This document shows positions 26,360-34,982 of a stretch of DNA of 64,000 bases, in pieces (the first letter of the stretch is position 1; the number at the start of each line of letters is the position of its first letter). Below the pieces are notes generated by a model. That model saw only the letters and a program-made list of their open reading frames with translations, made no database searches and was not told where the DNA came from. The stretch is taken from assembly GCF_004295585.1 (NCBI RefSeq), contig NZ_AP019400.1, positions 3,384,001-3,448,000 on the forward strand, read 5' to 3'. A program made the translations under genes and the position numbers. The stretch is from Cohnella abietis (GTDB lineage: Bacteria; Bacillota; Bacilli; Paenibacillales; Paenibacillaceae).

Positions 26360-26390
26360 ACCACATGCGAGTGTAACAACTCTGAAGTGA
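26360..26390. repeat. Degenerate copy 3 of the CCACNTGTGAGAGTAAC element
   Basis: ACCACATGCGAGTGTAACAA followed by CTCTGAAGTG resembles the loop and left arm of the terminators at 11085 and 23423, but the right arm has lost pairing and no T-run follows. It starts 6 bp beyond the target duplication of the mobile element. Confidence 0.5.
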
Positions 26391-26426
26391 CCCCAAATGT
26401 TGGTATACAGACTATTGTGCGTCATC

Positions 26427-26640
26427 CACTCAACCAGCCCCACTACTCGCATTAACTATAAAAAATATGTCTATAGCCACCCAGCCAGCCCCAATGCTCG
26501 CATTAACTATAAAAACTATGTCTACAGCCACCCAGCTAGCTCCAATACTCTCATTAACTATAAAAACTATGTCTATAGCTACCCAGTCACCTGCATTACT
26601 CGTATTAACCATAAAAACTATGTCTACAGCTACTCAACAG
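26427..26640. repeat. 51-bp tandem repeat array, type B
   Basis: About four units with an exact 51-bp period (ATTAAC at 26451, 26502, 26553 and 26604). Each unit has AACTATAAAAACTATGTCTA followed by CAGCCACCCAGC-like text, with CTATA/TATAG arms able to form a hairpin. Because 51 is a multiple of three, several frames stay open on both strands; these repetitive ORFs are not treated as genes. Confidence 0.9.
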
Positions 26641-26708
26641 ATGAGAGGGGCGGGAAATAATCGTCTGTACCGATTAACTCTGTAGAATACCCATTCAAGT
26701 TATGTTAA

Positions 26709-26948
26709 TTAGTCGACAGGGTCGCACAACTCCATACCACACTGATGTTAGTAGCACTTTTTGGAGGGAGCTGTACGAAAATATCGAGTAACAGGGTTGT
26801 GAAGAGGCACGTTTTGGGGGAGATGTACGGATATATCGAGCAACTGGTTTGTGGAAGGGCACGATTTGAGGGAGCTGTACGAAAAAATCGAGTAACTGGT
26901 TTGTGGAAGAGCGAGATTGGAGGGAGATGTACGAAAATATCGAGTAAC
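26709..26948. repeat. 52-bp tandem repeat array, locus 2, with TTAGTCGACA leader unit
   Basis: Nearly four 52-bp units from 26754 (consensus GAGGGAGMTGTACGAAAATA then TCGAGTAAC). They are preceded by a 45-bp unit starting TTAGTCGACA at 26709. The same leader precedes locus 3 at exactly the same 45-bp distance, so leader and array form one composite element. Intergenic, upstream of the ABC/monooxygenase operon. Confidence 0.88.
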
Positions 26949-27088
26949 GTTGCTGCTGCGAGATACAATTAGAGAGGGATGAGCGAAATAAACACAGAGT
27001 CTAAAATATAATTCGACACAATTCAGCAGTTTGCGACAATATTTTCATTATTATTGTTGAGAATGAAAGATTAATATGTTAAGCTCCA

Positions 27089-27132
27089 TATACCAACTAA
27101 TTAAGTCGGTATAGTATGAATTACAATATAAT
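27089..27132 (+). promoter_or_regulatory. 25-bp dyad overlapping the promoter of the ABC/monooxygenase operon
   Basis: TATACCAACTAATTAAGTCG followed by GTATA (27089-27113) is an inverted repeat matching at 21 of 25 positions. TATAAT lies at 27127-27132, so the dyad covers the -35 region. It looks like a repressor operator; an Rrf2-type (CymR-like) sulfur regulator would suit the operon content, but this is inference. Confidence 0.6.
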
Positions 27133-27166
27133 TTAATAACAAGCATGCCGATCATACCAATGAAGG

Positions 27167-27206
27167 CTCCCTGCGCACAAAGCAACGCGCATACAGGGGG
27201 TCTTTT
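27167..27206 (+). terminator. Leader terminator / possible attenuator
   Basis: The stem CTCCCTG pairs with CAGGGGG (one wobble), with inner GCGC/GCGC arms and TCTTTTT after it. It lies between the promoter dyad and the first gene of the operon. No S-box or T-box consensus was recognised in the short leader. Confidence 0.55.
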
Positions 27207-27261
27207 TCGTCTTTTTAAGGGCATGCAAATCCTTCAGGCTGGGTATTAACAGAATTGGCAG

Positions 27262-28104
27262 GTGAAAGAAATCGAAAAGAAATTATCGGGGGAAGAGATA
27301 CCTGTTTCTACCCACGCTCCACCACAATCTGTAATTGTGATGCGTGAGGTTGGCAAGAGCTTCGGCGTCGGTCCGGCTGCAGTGGAAAAGGTGGATATGA
27401 ACATCCGAGAAGGTGAACTGGTATCGTTCGTTGGTCCTTCCGGCTGCGGGAAATCTACCTTGTTCAGGCTCATTGCTGGACTAAGCCAGCAGAGTGAGGG
27501 AGCCATTGAAATTATTGGCGAAGATCCGGGTCTGGCTAGAAAGCGCAATGCGATTTCATATGTTTTTCAAGACGCGACGCTGCTGCCTTGGAGCAATGTT
27601 TGGGACAATATCACATTGCCGCTCAAACTGAGGCACGTTTCAAAGCAGGTCCAGAAAGTGGAGGCTGAAAGAGTTCTAGAGCTTGTAGGTCTTCAGGATT
27701 ACGCAAAGGCGCTTCCACGACAGCTGTCGGGTGGCATGAAGATGCGAGTTTCTATCGCGAGGGCGCTTATCTCGCATCCTAAGCTGCTACTGATGGATGA
27801 GCCCTTCGGGGCACTTGATGAAATTACGAGGCAATCCCTTCAGAACGAACTGCTAGAAATCTGGCGTAAAAGTCCGGGGATGACCATTCTATTCGTAACG
27901 CACAACGTATTCGAAGCTGTTTTCCTGTCGACGAGGATCGCAGTTATGACACCAAGACCGGGTCGAATCTCCCGCTGGGTGGACGTTCCTGTTGATTATC
28001 CTCGTGACGAACGCTTTCGTACAACCTCTGATTTCGGCCGATACATTGATAGCGTTAGTAGCGCGTTGCATCATGGGAATCAGGCGAAGGGGGGATTGGG
28101 ATGA
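27262..28104 (+). CDS. ABC transporter ATP-binding protein, SsuB/TauB/NrtD type
   Basis: A 280-residue ATPase. Walker A GPSGCGKST is at about 59-67, the Q-loop is near VFQDATLLPW, the ABC signature is LSGGMKMR, Walker B is LLLMDEPFGALD and the H-loop is VTHNVFEAVFL. LPW after the Q-loop is typical of nitrate/sulfonate/taurine/thiamine-precursor importers. The GTG start has no clear SD; ATG codons further in are possible. The permease gene overlaps the end by 4 bp. It drives uptake through the permease at 28101 with the lipoprotein at 28931. Confidence 0.92.
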   Translation: MKEIEKKLSGEEIPVSTHAPPQSVIVMREVGKSFGVGPAAVEKVDMNIREGELVSFVGPSGCGKSTLFRLIAGLSQQSEGAIEIIGEDPGLARKRNAISYVFQDATLLPWSNVWDNITLPLKLRHVSKQVQKVEAERVLELVGLQDYAKALPRQLSGGMKMRVSIARALISHPKLLLMDEPFGALDEITRQSLQNELLEIWRKSPGMTILFVTHNVFEAVFLSTRIAVMTPRPGRISRWVDVPVDYPRDERFRTTSDFGRYIDSVSSALHHGNQAKGGLG

Positions 28105-28907
28105 CCCGAGTAAAGGCCATCACCTCCCGTTTGAAATCGGGCTTTCTGCCACCAGCCATCACCTTTGTCGTTTTTTTCGGAATATGGCAAATAGGTGTAC
28201 AGCTAGCGGATATACCGCCATATCTACTGCCTAAGCCTACCGATATACTGAGAGCCGCAACAGACAATTATAGCTTGCTTCTTTCTGCTCTTTGGACGAC
28301 GGCTGTGGAATCATTGCTTGGTTTTGCTCTAAGTATTGTTATTGGTGTACTAGGCGCGATTCTACTCGCTACCTCTAAGACGATTGAAAAGGGTGTGTAC
28401 CCTTATGCGATTATTTTACAGACGATACCGATCGTTGCGATTGCTCCAATCATCGTAATCTGGATCGGTGCTGGTACGAATGCAGTTATAGCGATTACGT
28501 TTCTAATTGGATTTTTTCCAATGCTGTCCAACACACTGATCGGACTTAATTCAGTTGATCGGAATTTGACGAATCTGTTCCATTTGTATTCCGCCAATCG
28601 GTGGCAGACAATGTGGCAGCTGCGCATTCCCGCAGCACTTCCCTATGTCGTCGCCGGGCTTCGAATATCTTGTACACTCTCCGTTATCGGAGCGATCGTT
28701 GGAGAATATATAGCCGGAATTGGCGGAGGTAAAGGAGGATTGGGGTTTTCGATTACGAACGCTGCGCTGCGCCTGCAAATTCCTTATTTGTTCGCTTGCG
28801 GTCTTGCGGCTTCGTTGCTGGGTATCGTTGTTTTCTTAGGAGTAAACGCCTTATCAAGAAGACTGCTCAGCTCATGGCATGAATCAGAATTATCAACAGA
28901 ACATTAA
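28101..28907 (+). CDS. ABC transporter permease, SsuC/TauC type
   Basis: A 268-residue membrane protein starting within the previous stop (ATGA) after AAGGGGGG. About six helices. The EAA-type loop LTNLFHLYSANRWQTMWQLR followed by IPAALPYVVAGLRIS is the hallmark of the BPD_transp_1 permeases of the sulfonate/nitrate/taurine group. It forms the channel for the substrate delivered by the downstream lipoprotein. Confidence 0.93.
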   Translation: MTRVKAITSRLKSGFLPPAITFVVFFGIWQIGVQLADIPPYLLPKPTDILRAATDNYSLLLSALWTTAVESLLGFALSIVIGVLGAILLATSKTIEKGVYPYAIILQTIPIVAIAPIIVIWIGAGTNAVIAITFLIGFFPMLSNTLIGLNSVDRNLTNLFHLYSANRWQTMWQLRIPAALPYVVAGLRISCTLSVIGAIVGEYIAGIGGGKGGLGFSITNAALRLQIPYLFACGLAASLLGIVVFLGVNALSRRLLSSWHESELSTEH

Positions 28908-28930
28908 TAGATAAAATGGAGGAACCACCT

Positions 28931-29995
28931 ATGACAAAAAAAACACTTATCCCATTGCTAGCCATTATACTCATTATTTCCGTTGTTTTGTCCGCTTGCG
29001 GTAAGAACAATGCTTCCAATACACCGGCTGTATCTTCGCCTTCCGCTTCTTCTCCGGAGCCATCGGAATCTGCAGCTCCATCGACAAGCGCGGAACCTCC
29101 GAAGGAAGAGGTTGAAATTAAGCAAATTCTTGATTGGTTTCCACAGACGACTCATGGCGGTCTCTACGCTGCTTCTGATAAAGGCTTCTATAAGGAAGCT
29201 GGTCTTAATGTAACAATAGAGCCAGGTGGACCACAGGTGTCAGCAACTCAGATTGTCGCTTCTGGTAAAGCTCAGTTCGGTATTACAGGCGGTGACGTTC
29301 TGCTACAAGCCCGCGAAGAGGGTATACCAATCGTTGCAGTGGCCGCGCTTCTTCAAGATAGCCCCGCTGCGCTTTTCTTCCATAAGGGAGAAAACATTAA
29401 GAGCTTCGAGGACCTCAATGGACGTAAGGTAACGGCGCTGCTCTTCGCAGCATACTGGCAATATATTAAGAGTGCCTACAAGCTCGACAAAGTTCAGGAA
29501 CTGAACTATACCGGTCAATTTGCCAATTTTATCGCAGATAAGAAATCGGTAGTTCAAGGTTATATAACAAGTGACGTGGCCTCGTTCAAAGCGCAAGGCG
29601 TAGATGTTGATTATCTGGAAGTGACTAGCTCCGGTTATCGTCCTTACATGAGCGTTATTTTTACAACTGAGAAATATGCCAAGGAGCATCCGGATATTGT
29701 TAAGGCGTACGTTGAAGCGACGGTTAAGGGTTGGAATTATTACAAGGACAACGCGCCTGAGATTAATCCGACAATTGTCGCAAACAACACGAGCCAGACG
29801 GTTGAAGGTCTGAACGCAGAGGCTGAACTTATGAAAAAGTATGTATACGAGGGCGATGCAGCTCAGCATAGCGTAGGCTACATGTCGGCGGAGCGCTGGA
29901 ACGATACGGCTAGCAAGCTGTATAAAGTAGGAGTATTGAAAAAAGAAGCAGATGTATCCAAAGTATTCACTTCAGAGTTCCTGCCAAAGCCCTAA
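28931..29995 (+). CDS. ABC transporter substrate-binding lipoprotein, SsuA/NMT1 type
   Basis: A 354-residue protein from the ATG at 28931 (GGAGGAACC upstream). Lipobox LSAC with Cys 23, then a Ser/Pro/Ala-rich linker of about 45 residues. The binding domain starts IKQILDWFPQTTHGGLYAA, the NMT1/THI5-like pattern, with FYKEAGLNVTIEPGG and ASGKAQFGITGGDVLLQARE. Members bind sulfonates, taurine, nitrate or pyrimidine precursors. The three monooxygenases downstream suggest a sulfur- or nitrogen-containing organic compound. Confidence 0.92.
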   Translation: MTKKTLIPLLAIILIISVVLSACGKNNASNTPAVSSPSASSPEPSESAAPSTSAEPPKEEVEIKQILDWFPQTTHGGLYAASDKGFYKEAGLNVTIEPGGPQVSATQIVASGKAQFGITGGDVLLQAREEGIPIVAVAALLQDSPAALFFHKGENIKSFEDLNGRKVTALLFAAYWQYIKSAYKLDKVQELNYTGQFANFIADKKSVVQGYITSDVASFKAQGVDVDYLEVTSSGYRPYMSVIFTTEKYAKEHPDIVKAYVEATVKGWNYYKDNAPEINPTIVANNTSQTVEGLNAEAELMKKYVYEGDAAQHSVGYMSAERWNDTASKLYKVGVLKKEADVSKVFTSEFLPKP

Positions 29996-30040
29996 TTGAT
30001 GTGAGTGTACGATAGGTAAATCACCGAGAGGAGTTTCACA

Positions 30041-31411
30041 ATGAAGAAGAGACTTAGACTAAACGCGATTGAAATGTTCAACCCAACAGACACACCTGGC
30101 TTCTGGGCACATCCTGAGGATGATAGCCACCGCTACAAGGATGCTGATTATTGGGTTGAGTTGGCGCAATTGCTGGAGAAGGGTCGCTTCGACTCCGTTC
30201 TGCTTGCCGATGTGCTTGGTCAATACGATGTATATCGTCAAAGTGTGGCACCTAGTCTGGAGCATGCGATTCAAGCTCCAATTAATGATCCGACCTATCT
30301 TATTCCAGTGATGTCACAGGCAACGAAGCATCTCGGATTCACAGTGACGGTCTCGACGACCTACGAGCATCCTTATGCGTTAGCTAGACGAATGTCCACC
30401 TTGGATCATCTGTCGAAGGGAAGAGTTGGTTGGAATATCGTTACCTCGTTCTTGACAACGGCGGCCCGGAACTTCGGGCTTGAAGAACAGATGAGTAGTG
30501 CGGAAAGATATGAGCGCTGCGAGGAATATATGGAAGTCGTCTATAAGCTGTGGGAAAGTAGCTGGGAAGAAGATGCTGTGTTGCGAAATAAGGAGACTAG
30601 AGTTTACACAGACCCGACCAAGGTGCATGAAATAAAGCACAAAGGTAAGTATTTTAGTGTTCCAGGCATCCACCTCTGTGAACCTTCCGCGCAGCGGACT
30701 CCGGTACTGTTCCAAGCGGGAACTTCAAATGCTGGTAAGACGTTTGCATCTAGGCATGGGGAATGTGTATTCCTGAATAATCCTACGATTGAAGGCACGC
30801 GAGAAGCTGTGGAGGATATTCGAGCCAGAGCCCAAGCTGCCGGTCGAGACCCTAACAGCATTTTATTTCTGCCGAAAATTACAGTTGTCGTAGGCAGTAC
30901 CGAGGAGGAGGCCCAGCGCAAATACGAAGAAGGTCTGCTGTATTCTAGCTCGGAAGGCTTGCTGACAATGCTGGCGGGCTGGTCTGGCATCGATTTCTCC
31001 CAATATGGTCCGGAAAAGCTGCTCGAATTCATTAAAGCGGGAGACAGCCGATCGATCGTGGAGTTTCTGCAAAATAATCCGAATCGCGAATGGACGCCGG
31101 AGGATCTGGCGGCATTATATCGCTACGGGGCAACTACGTTGTTCGTGGGATCACCGGAGCAAATTGCGGACAAGCTTGAGCATTTCGCCGATGAAACCGG
31201 AGTGGATGGGTTCAGTATTTCTTACGTTACGCGTCCGGGAAGCATTCGTGATTTCGTAGAGCTGGTTGTTCCGGAATTGCAGCGGCGCGGCCGCGTACAG
31301 ACGGAATACGAGGAAGGTACCTTCCGCCGAAAACTGTTCGGAGGAACAGATCGGCTGCCCGATGATCATCCCGGCCATTCTTACTCAGCTGCACAGGCCC
31401 AATCTGTATGA
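30041..31411 (+). CDS. LLM-class flavin-dependent monooxygenase (NtaA/SnaA/DszA family), paralog 1
   Basis: A 456-residue enzyme; ATG after GAGAGGAG. The TIM-barrel luciferase-like fold shows MSTLDHLSKGRVGWNIVTS and ARNFGLEEQMSSAERYERCE, YFSVPGIHLCEPSAQRTPVL and FQAGTSNAGKTFA, all typical of the nitrilotriacetate/DszA group. Such enzymes use reduced FMN from a separate reductase and oxygen to cleave C-N or C-S bonds. No FMN reductase gene is in the operon. It overlaps paralog 2 by 4 bp. Substrate unknown. Confidence 0.93.
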   Translation: MKKRLRLNAIEMFNPTDTPGFWAHPEDDSHRYKDADYWVELAQLLEKGRFDSVLLADVLGQYDVYRQSVAPSLEHAIQAPINDPTYLIPVMSQATKHLGFTVTVSTTYEHPYALARRMSTLDHLSKGRVGWNIVTSFLTTAARNFGLEEQMSSAERYERCEEYMEVVYKLWESSWEEDAVLRNKETRVYTDPTKVHEIKHKGKYFSVPGIHLCEPSAQRTPVLFQAGTSNAGKTFASRHGECVFLNNPTIEGTREAVEDIRARAQAAGRDPNSILFLPKITVVVGSTEEEAQRKYEEGLLYSSSEGLLTMLAGWSGIDFSQYGPEKLLEFIKAGDSRSIVEFLQNNPNREWTPEDLAALYRYGATTLFVGSPEQIADKLEHFADETGVDGFSISYVTRPGSIRDFVELVVPELQRRGRVQTEYEEGTFRRKLFGGTDRLPDDHPGHSYSAAQAQSV

Positions 31412-32775
31412 AGAAGAGAATTCGATTTAATTATGTGGAGAAGCACAGTCCCATTCTAGATAATCCGGGTCTTTGGAAGTATCCGGGGAGCGAGGCGCAC
31501 CGCTACAGCTCACTTAGTTATTGGACAGAGCTTGCGGTTAAACTGGAGAAAGCGTGCTTCGATGGACTATTTTTGGGTGATGCGCTTGGCGTATACGATA
31601 CGTACGGCGGCAGCAAGGATGCAGCCGTACGGGAAGGACTAAGCCTGCCCATTCATGATCCAACCTATCTTATCCCAGCAATAGCAGCGGCCACTAAGCA
31701 TCTTGGACTTGCTGTAACATGCTCTCTTACCTACGACCATCCTTACGCAATGGCCAGGAGAATGTCCACTCTTGATCATCTGACCGAGGGGAGACTGGGC
31801 TGGAATATCGTAACTTCCAATTTGGAAAGTGCTGCCCGTAATTTCGGCTTGGATACGCAGATCGAGCACGATACTCGCTACGATCGCGGGGACGAGTTCA
31901 TGGAAGTTTGTTATAAGCTTTGGGAGCTGAGCTGGGAGGATGGGGCGGTAGTTCAAGACGCTGACTCAGGCATATTTGCAGATCCAAGCAAGGTTAAGGA
32001 CATCGGTCATGAAGGACCATTCTTCCGTGTACCAGGTATTCATCTATGCGATCCCTCCCCGCAGAGGACGCCCGTACTTTTCCAAGCGGGCTCTTCCAAA
32101 AGAGGCAGGGAATTCGCAGCAAGACATGCGGAATGCAATTTCTTGAATGCCATTACGCCGGAGGAAACAAGGCATTTGATCAGCGATATCAGATCACGTG
32201 CCGAGAAGTATGGGAGGAAAGCGGAGGATATTCTTTTCTTTCCGAGAGTCGTTCCGGTTGTCGGTGCTACCGAAGAGGAGGCGCGCGATAAGCTCGACCG
32301 ATATTTCAGCTTTCTTAGTACGGAGGGAACGCTTGCGCTACTGTCCACCTGGACTGGAACTGACCTGTTCGGCTATACGGCCGACAGGCTTCACGCTTTC
32401 GTGGAAAGAAAGTCCGGCGGCAATGCTTATATTTCTGATTATTTGCAGAGAGCGCACCCCGGCAAGCAATGGACGATTGCTGAGCTTGCCCGCTTGTATG
32501 CGTTCGGTGGCATGGGCAACGTCATTGTCGGCTCACCAGAGCAAGTTGCTGACCGGCTAGAGTCGTTCATCGACGAAACGGGTGCGGATGGGTTCAACAT
32601 CGGCTATATTAGCCGCTCGGAAAGCTTGACCGATTTCATCACCTTGGTGCTGCCTATTCTTCAGCAGAGAGGGCGCGCTCAGACCGAATATAGCGAAGGG
32701 ACCTACCGGGAGCAATTGTTTGATCGTGGGCCTTATTTGCCGGCAAGTCATTCGGGGAAAAAAGTGAAGCTTTAA
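31408..32775 (+). CDS. LLM-class flavin-dependent monooxygenase, paralog 2
   Basis: A 455-residue homologue of the preceding enzyme, starting within its stop codon (ATGA). It retains MSTLDHLTEGRLGWNIVTS, AARNFGLDTQIEHDTRYDR, FFRVPGIHLCDPSPQRTPV and LFQAGSSKRGREFA. Overall clearly diverged from paralogs 1 and 3, so the three probably act on different substrates or successive intermediates. The gene is followed by 113 bp without an obvious terminator, so transcription probably continues into the YciI-like gene. Confidence 0.93.
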   Translation: MKKRIRFNYVEKHSPILDNPGLWKYPGSEAHRYSSLSYWTELAVKLEKACFDGLFLGDALGVYDTYGGSKDAAVREGLSLPIHDPTYLIPAIAAATKHLGLAVTCSLTYDHPYAMARRMSTLDHLTEGRLGWNIVTSNLESAARNFGLDTQIEHDTRYDRGDEFMEVCYKLWELSWEDGAVVQDADSGIFADPSKVKDIGHEGPFFRVPGIHLCDPSPQRTPVLFQAGSSKRGREFAARHAECNFLNAITPEETRHLISDIRSRAEKYGRKAEDILFFPRVVPVVGATEEEARDKLDRYFSFLSTEGTLALLSTWTGTDLFGYTADRLHAFVERKSGGNAYISDYLQRAHPGKQWTIAELARLYAFGGMGNVIVGSPEQVADRLESFIDETGADGFNIGYISRSESLTDFITLVLPILQQRGRAQTEYSEGTYREQLFDRGPYLPASHSGKKVKL

Positions 32776-32888
32776 GCGACTAACAGATTTCCGGTGGGAA
32801 CTTATCGAGAGTAGCTATTTGGAGTAGGTCCGGGCTTTTATCACAAGATCAACCAGGAGTTAACGTCTAAGGCGATAGGAGGAGCAGC

Positions 32889-33167
32889 ATGAGCGTATAC
32901 GCAGTTATCGTAAAGTTTACTGATCATTCAGAGGCATCAACATATTTACAAGAGCATATTGCGTACTTGGCCGAATTGCGTGAGAAAGGAATCGTACTTG
33001 CTAATGGCCGATTGCTGGAAGGCTGGGGCGGTATTAACCTGTTTCGAGGTAGCTTGGATGAGGTACGTGTACTGGTCGAGCGTGATCCATTCGTACTGCA
33101 CGGAATTTTTACCTACGAATTATTCGAATGGGATGTCAGGTGGTCGCCAGCTGTTGAAATTCACTAG
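32889..33167 (+). CDS. YciI-like protein
   Basis: A 92-residue protein of the YciI/ferredoxin-like dimeric alpha-beta fold; ATG after AGGAGGAG. The family elements are an early His (EHIAYLAELREKG) and the Asp-Pro pair in VERDPFVLHGIFTYELFEW. YciI-like proteins are small hydrolases or accessory factors in aromatic and sulfur compound degradation. It sits between two monooxygenase genes, suggesting a step in the same pathway. Confidence 0.82.
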   Translation: MSVYAVIVKFTDHSEASTYLQEHIAYLAELREKGIVLANGRLLEGWGGINLFRGSLDEVRVLVERDPFVLHGIFTYELFEWDVRWSPAVEIH

Positions 33168-33178
33168 AGAAGGACAAA

Positions 33179-34561
33179 ATGATGCCTAAAAGAATAAAGT
33201 TGAATGCCGTTGAAGTCGCGTGTCCTATGCAGGACAACCCTGGGTTATGGGCTTATCCAGATAACGAAGCTCATCGATACAAGGAGCTAAGCTATTGGAC
33301 GGAATTGGCTGCGTTGCTGGAGCGTGGGCGCTTCGATGCTGTATTCATTGGAGATATGCTCGGGGTATTCGATGTGTACGAGGGCAAACGCGATATCGCA
33401 GTTCGTGATGCGATCTTCTTCCCAAACTTCGATCCGAGCCTGCTAATTCCTGTTATGGCTAACGTAACGAAGCATCTGAACTTTGCCATTACGTATTCAA
33501 TTACCTATGAGCACCCCTACACTTTAGCGAGGAAAATGACTTCGCTTGACCATCTGACGAATGGTAGAGTCGGATGGAATATCGTTGCTTCCTACTTGGA
33601 CAGCGCGGCTCGAAATTTTGGGCTGGATGAGCAGCTTGGACATGATGAGCGCTATGACAGGGGAGATGAATTCCTTGAGGTGTGCTACAAGCTATGGGAA
33701 GCTAGCTGGGAGGATGATGCGGTTGTTCGGGACAAGGAGCGGTTGATCTATACCGATCCAGACAAGGTCCATGATATCCGGCATGAAGGCAAGTATTTCA
33801 GAGTGCCGGGCATCCATCTAAGCGAGCCTTCTCCACAGCGGACTCCTGTTATTTTCCAAGCGGGAACCTCGGAGCGTGGCCGGGCATTCGCCGGAAAACA
33901 TGCAGAGTGCGTTTTCTTGAACCCACTGTCTCCTGAAGAAACTAAGCAGGTAGTTGATGATACTAGGAGACGCGCAGCGGCGGAGGGAAGAGACCCTGCG
34001 GGCATATTATTTTTCCCGAAGCTTACTCCCATCGTCGCAGAGACGGAGGAGGAGGCCTATGCCAAATACCGCAGCTACTTGGCATACACGAGGCCGGAAG
34101 GAACACTAGCATTGTTGTCGGCTTGGACAGGAATCGATTTCTCCACATACGATCAGGAAGAACTATTGAAATTTATCGAGAAAAGCAAGGAAGGGCGCAC
34201 CTATCTAATCGATCAATTCGAGAAGGACAATAATTGGACGACGCAGAAGCTGGCGGAGTTTTTCGCATTCGGCGGGCTGGGTGCATTGACGATTGGAACA
34301 CCAGCGCAGATTGCGGACAAAATGGAATATTACATCGATGTTGTCGGTGTTGACGGCTTTAATATTGCTTATATTACGAAGCCTGATAGCTTGAAGGATT
34401 TCATTGATCTGGTCGTTCCCGAACTGCAGCGGCGTAACCGAGTGCAGCTGGAATACGGGGAGGGCACGTTCCGCGAGACCTTGTTTGGACAGCAGGCTCA
34501 GCTGCCTCCGGATCATCCGGGAGCAGGATATCGTATACGAGGAGGACAACCCATTGGCTAA
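33179..34561 (+). CDS. LLM-class flavin-dependent monooxygenase, paralog 3
   Basis: A 460-residue enzyme; two adjacent ATG codons (33179, 33182) follow GAAGGAC, and the second may be used. It has TSLDHLTNGRVGWNIVASY, ARNFGLDEQLGHDERYDRG and PGIHLSEPSPQRTPVIFQAG. By eye it resembles paralog 2 more than paralog 1 in the region around 150-165 (both have GHD/EHD-RYDRGDEFLEVCYKLWE-like text). It overlaps the VOC gene by 8 bp. Same predicted chemistry as its paralogs; substrate unknown. Confidence 0.93.
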   Translation: MMPKRIKLNAVEVACPMQDNPGLWAYPDNEAHRYKELSYWTELAALLERGRFDAVFIGDMLGVFDVYEGKRDIAVRDAIFFPNFDPSLLIPVMANVTKHLNFAITYSITYEHPYTLARKMTSLDHLTNGRVGWNIVASYLDSAARNFGLDEQLGHDERYDRGDEFLEVCYKLWEASWEDDAVVRDKERLIYTDPDKVHDIRHEGKYFRVPGIHLSEPSPQRTPVIFQAGTSERGRAFAGKHAECVFLNPLSPEETKQVVDDTRRRAAAEGRDPAGILFFPKLTPIVAETEEEAYAKYRSYLAYTRPEGTLALLSAWTGIDFSTYDQEELLKFIEKSKEGRTYLIDQFEKDNNWTTQKLAEFFAFGGLGALTIGTPAQIADKMEYYIDVVGVDGFNIAYITKPDSLKDFIDLVVPELQRRNRVQLEYGEGTFRETLFGQQAQLPPDHPGAGYRIRGGQPIG

Positions 34562-34904
34562 GCGAATCCATATTTCGATCAATATAACCGATCTGCCGAA
34601 GGCGCTGGAGTTCTATCGTGCGTTCCTGGGCGCGGAGCCGACTAAAGTGACACAAGACTTCGCTAAGTTCGAGCTCGATGTTCCCAACCTGAACCTGGCG
34701 TTAAATGTTATTCCATTCGAAACCGGGAAAGGCGTATTAAATCATCTGGGTTTTCAGGTGAATGATGCGAGCGAGGTTCAGGATTTCGGAGAGCGGCTGG
34801 AGAGAGCAGGCATCACCCCCGTCTGGGGCAATAGCGTAGCGAAGCAGCACAAAGTATGGGCTTATGACCCAGATAGTAACGAGTGGGAAGTATTTTTTGA
34901 ATAA
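34554..34904 (+). CDS. VOC-fold metalloenzyme, ArsI/CadI-like
   Basis: A 116-residue protein from a TTG at 34554, preceded by GAGGAGGAC and overlapping the previous stop. Two betaalphabetabetabeta modules carry probable metal ligands His 5 (IHISIN), His in LNHLGFQV and the final Glu (EWEVFFE). The pattern ALEFYRAFLGAEPTKVTQDF and AKFELDVPNLNLALNV resembles ArsI/CadI dioxygenase-like proteins, but the CC motif of arsenic-cleaving ArsI is absent. Probably an oxygenase or lyase step of the operon's pathway. Confidence 0.82.
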   Translation: MAKRIHISINITDLPKALEFYRAFLGAEPTKVTQDFAKFELDVPNLNLALNVIPFETGKGVLNHLGFQVNDASEVQDFGERLERAGITPVWGNSVAKQHKVWAYDPDSNEWEVFFE

Positions 34905-34920
34905 ATATGTGTGAGACAAA

Positions 34921-34965
34921 AGGAACCCCTTTTCTGATTGCTATTCTCAGAGGGGGGGTTCTTTA
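34921..34965 (+). terminator. Intrinsic terminator of the ABC/monooxygenase operon
   Basis: The stem GGAACCCC-TTTTCTGA pairs with CTCAGAG-GGGGGTTC and is followed by TTTATG. It is the first terminator seen downstream of 27206. Confidence 0.8.
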
Positions 34966-34982
34966 TGTTGGCAAGTGATTAG

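Noticed and set aside
26397..26685. Open reading frames on both strands with 17-residue repeats
   Set aside because: They arise because the 51-bp DNA repeat is a multiple of three, keeping several frames open at once. No SD and no non-repetitive domain.
27145..27249. A 34-codon ORF in the leader of the ABC/monooxygenase operon (MPIIPMKAPC...)
   Set aside because: It has no SD, starts about 13 nt after the -10 box and spans the terminator hairpin. A leader peptide is possible but not supported enough to annotate.
28958..29869. Minus-strand and alternate-frame ORFs across the SsuA-type gene
   Set aside because: Opposite-strand shadows of a gene with a clear SD, lipobox and conserved binding domain.
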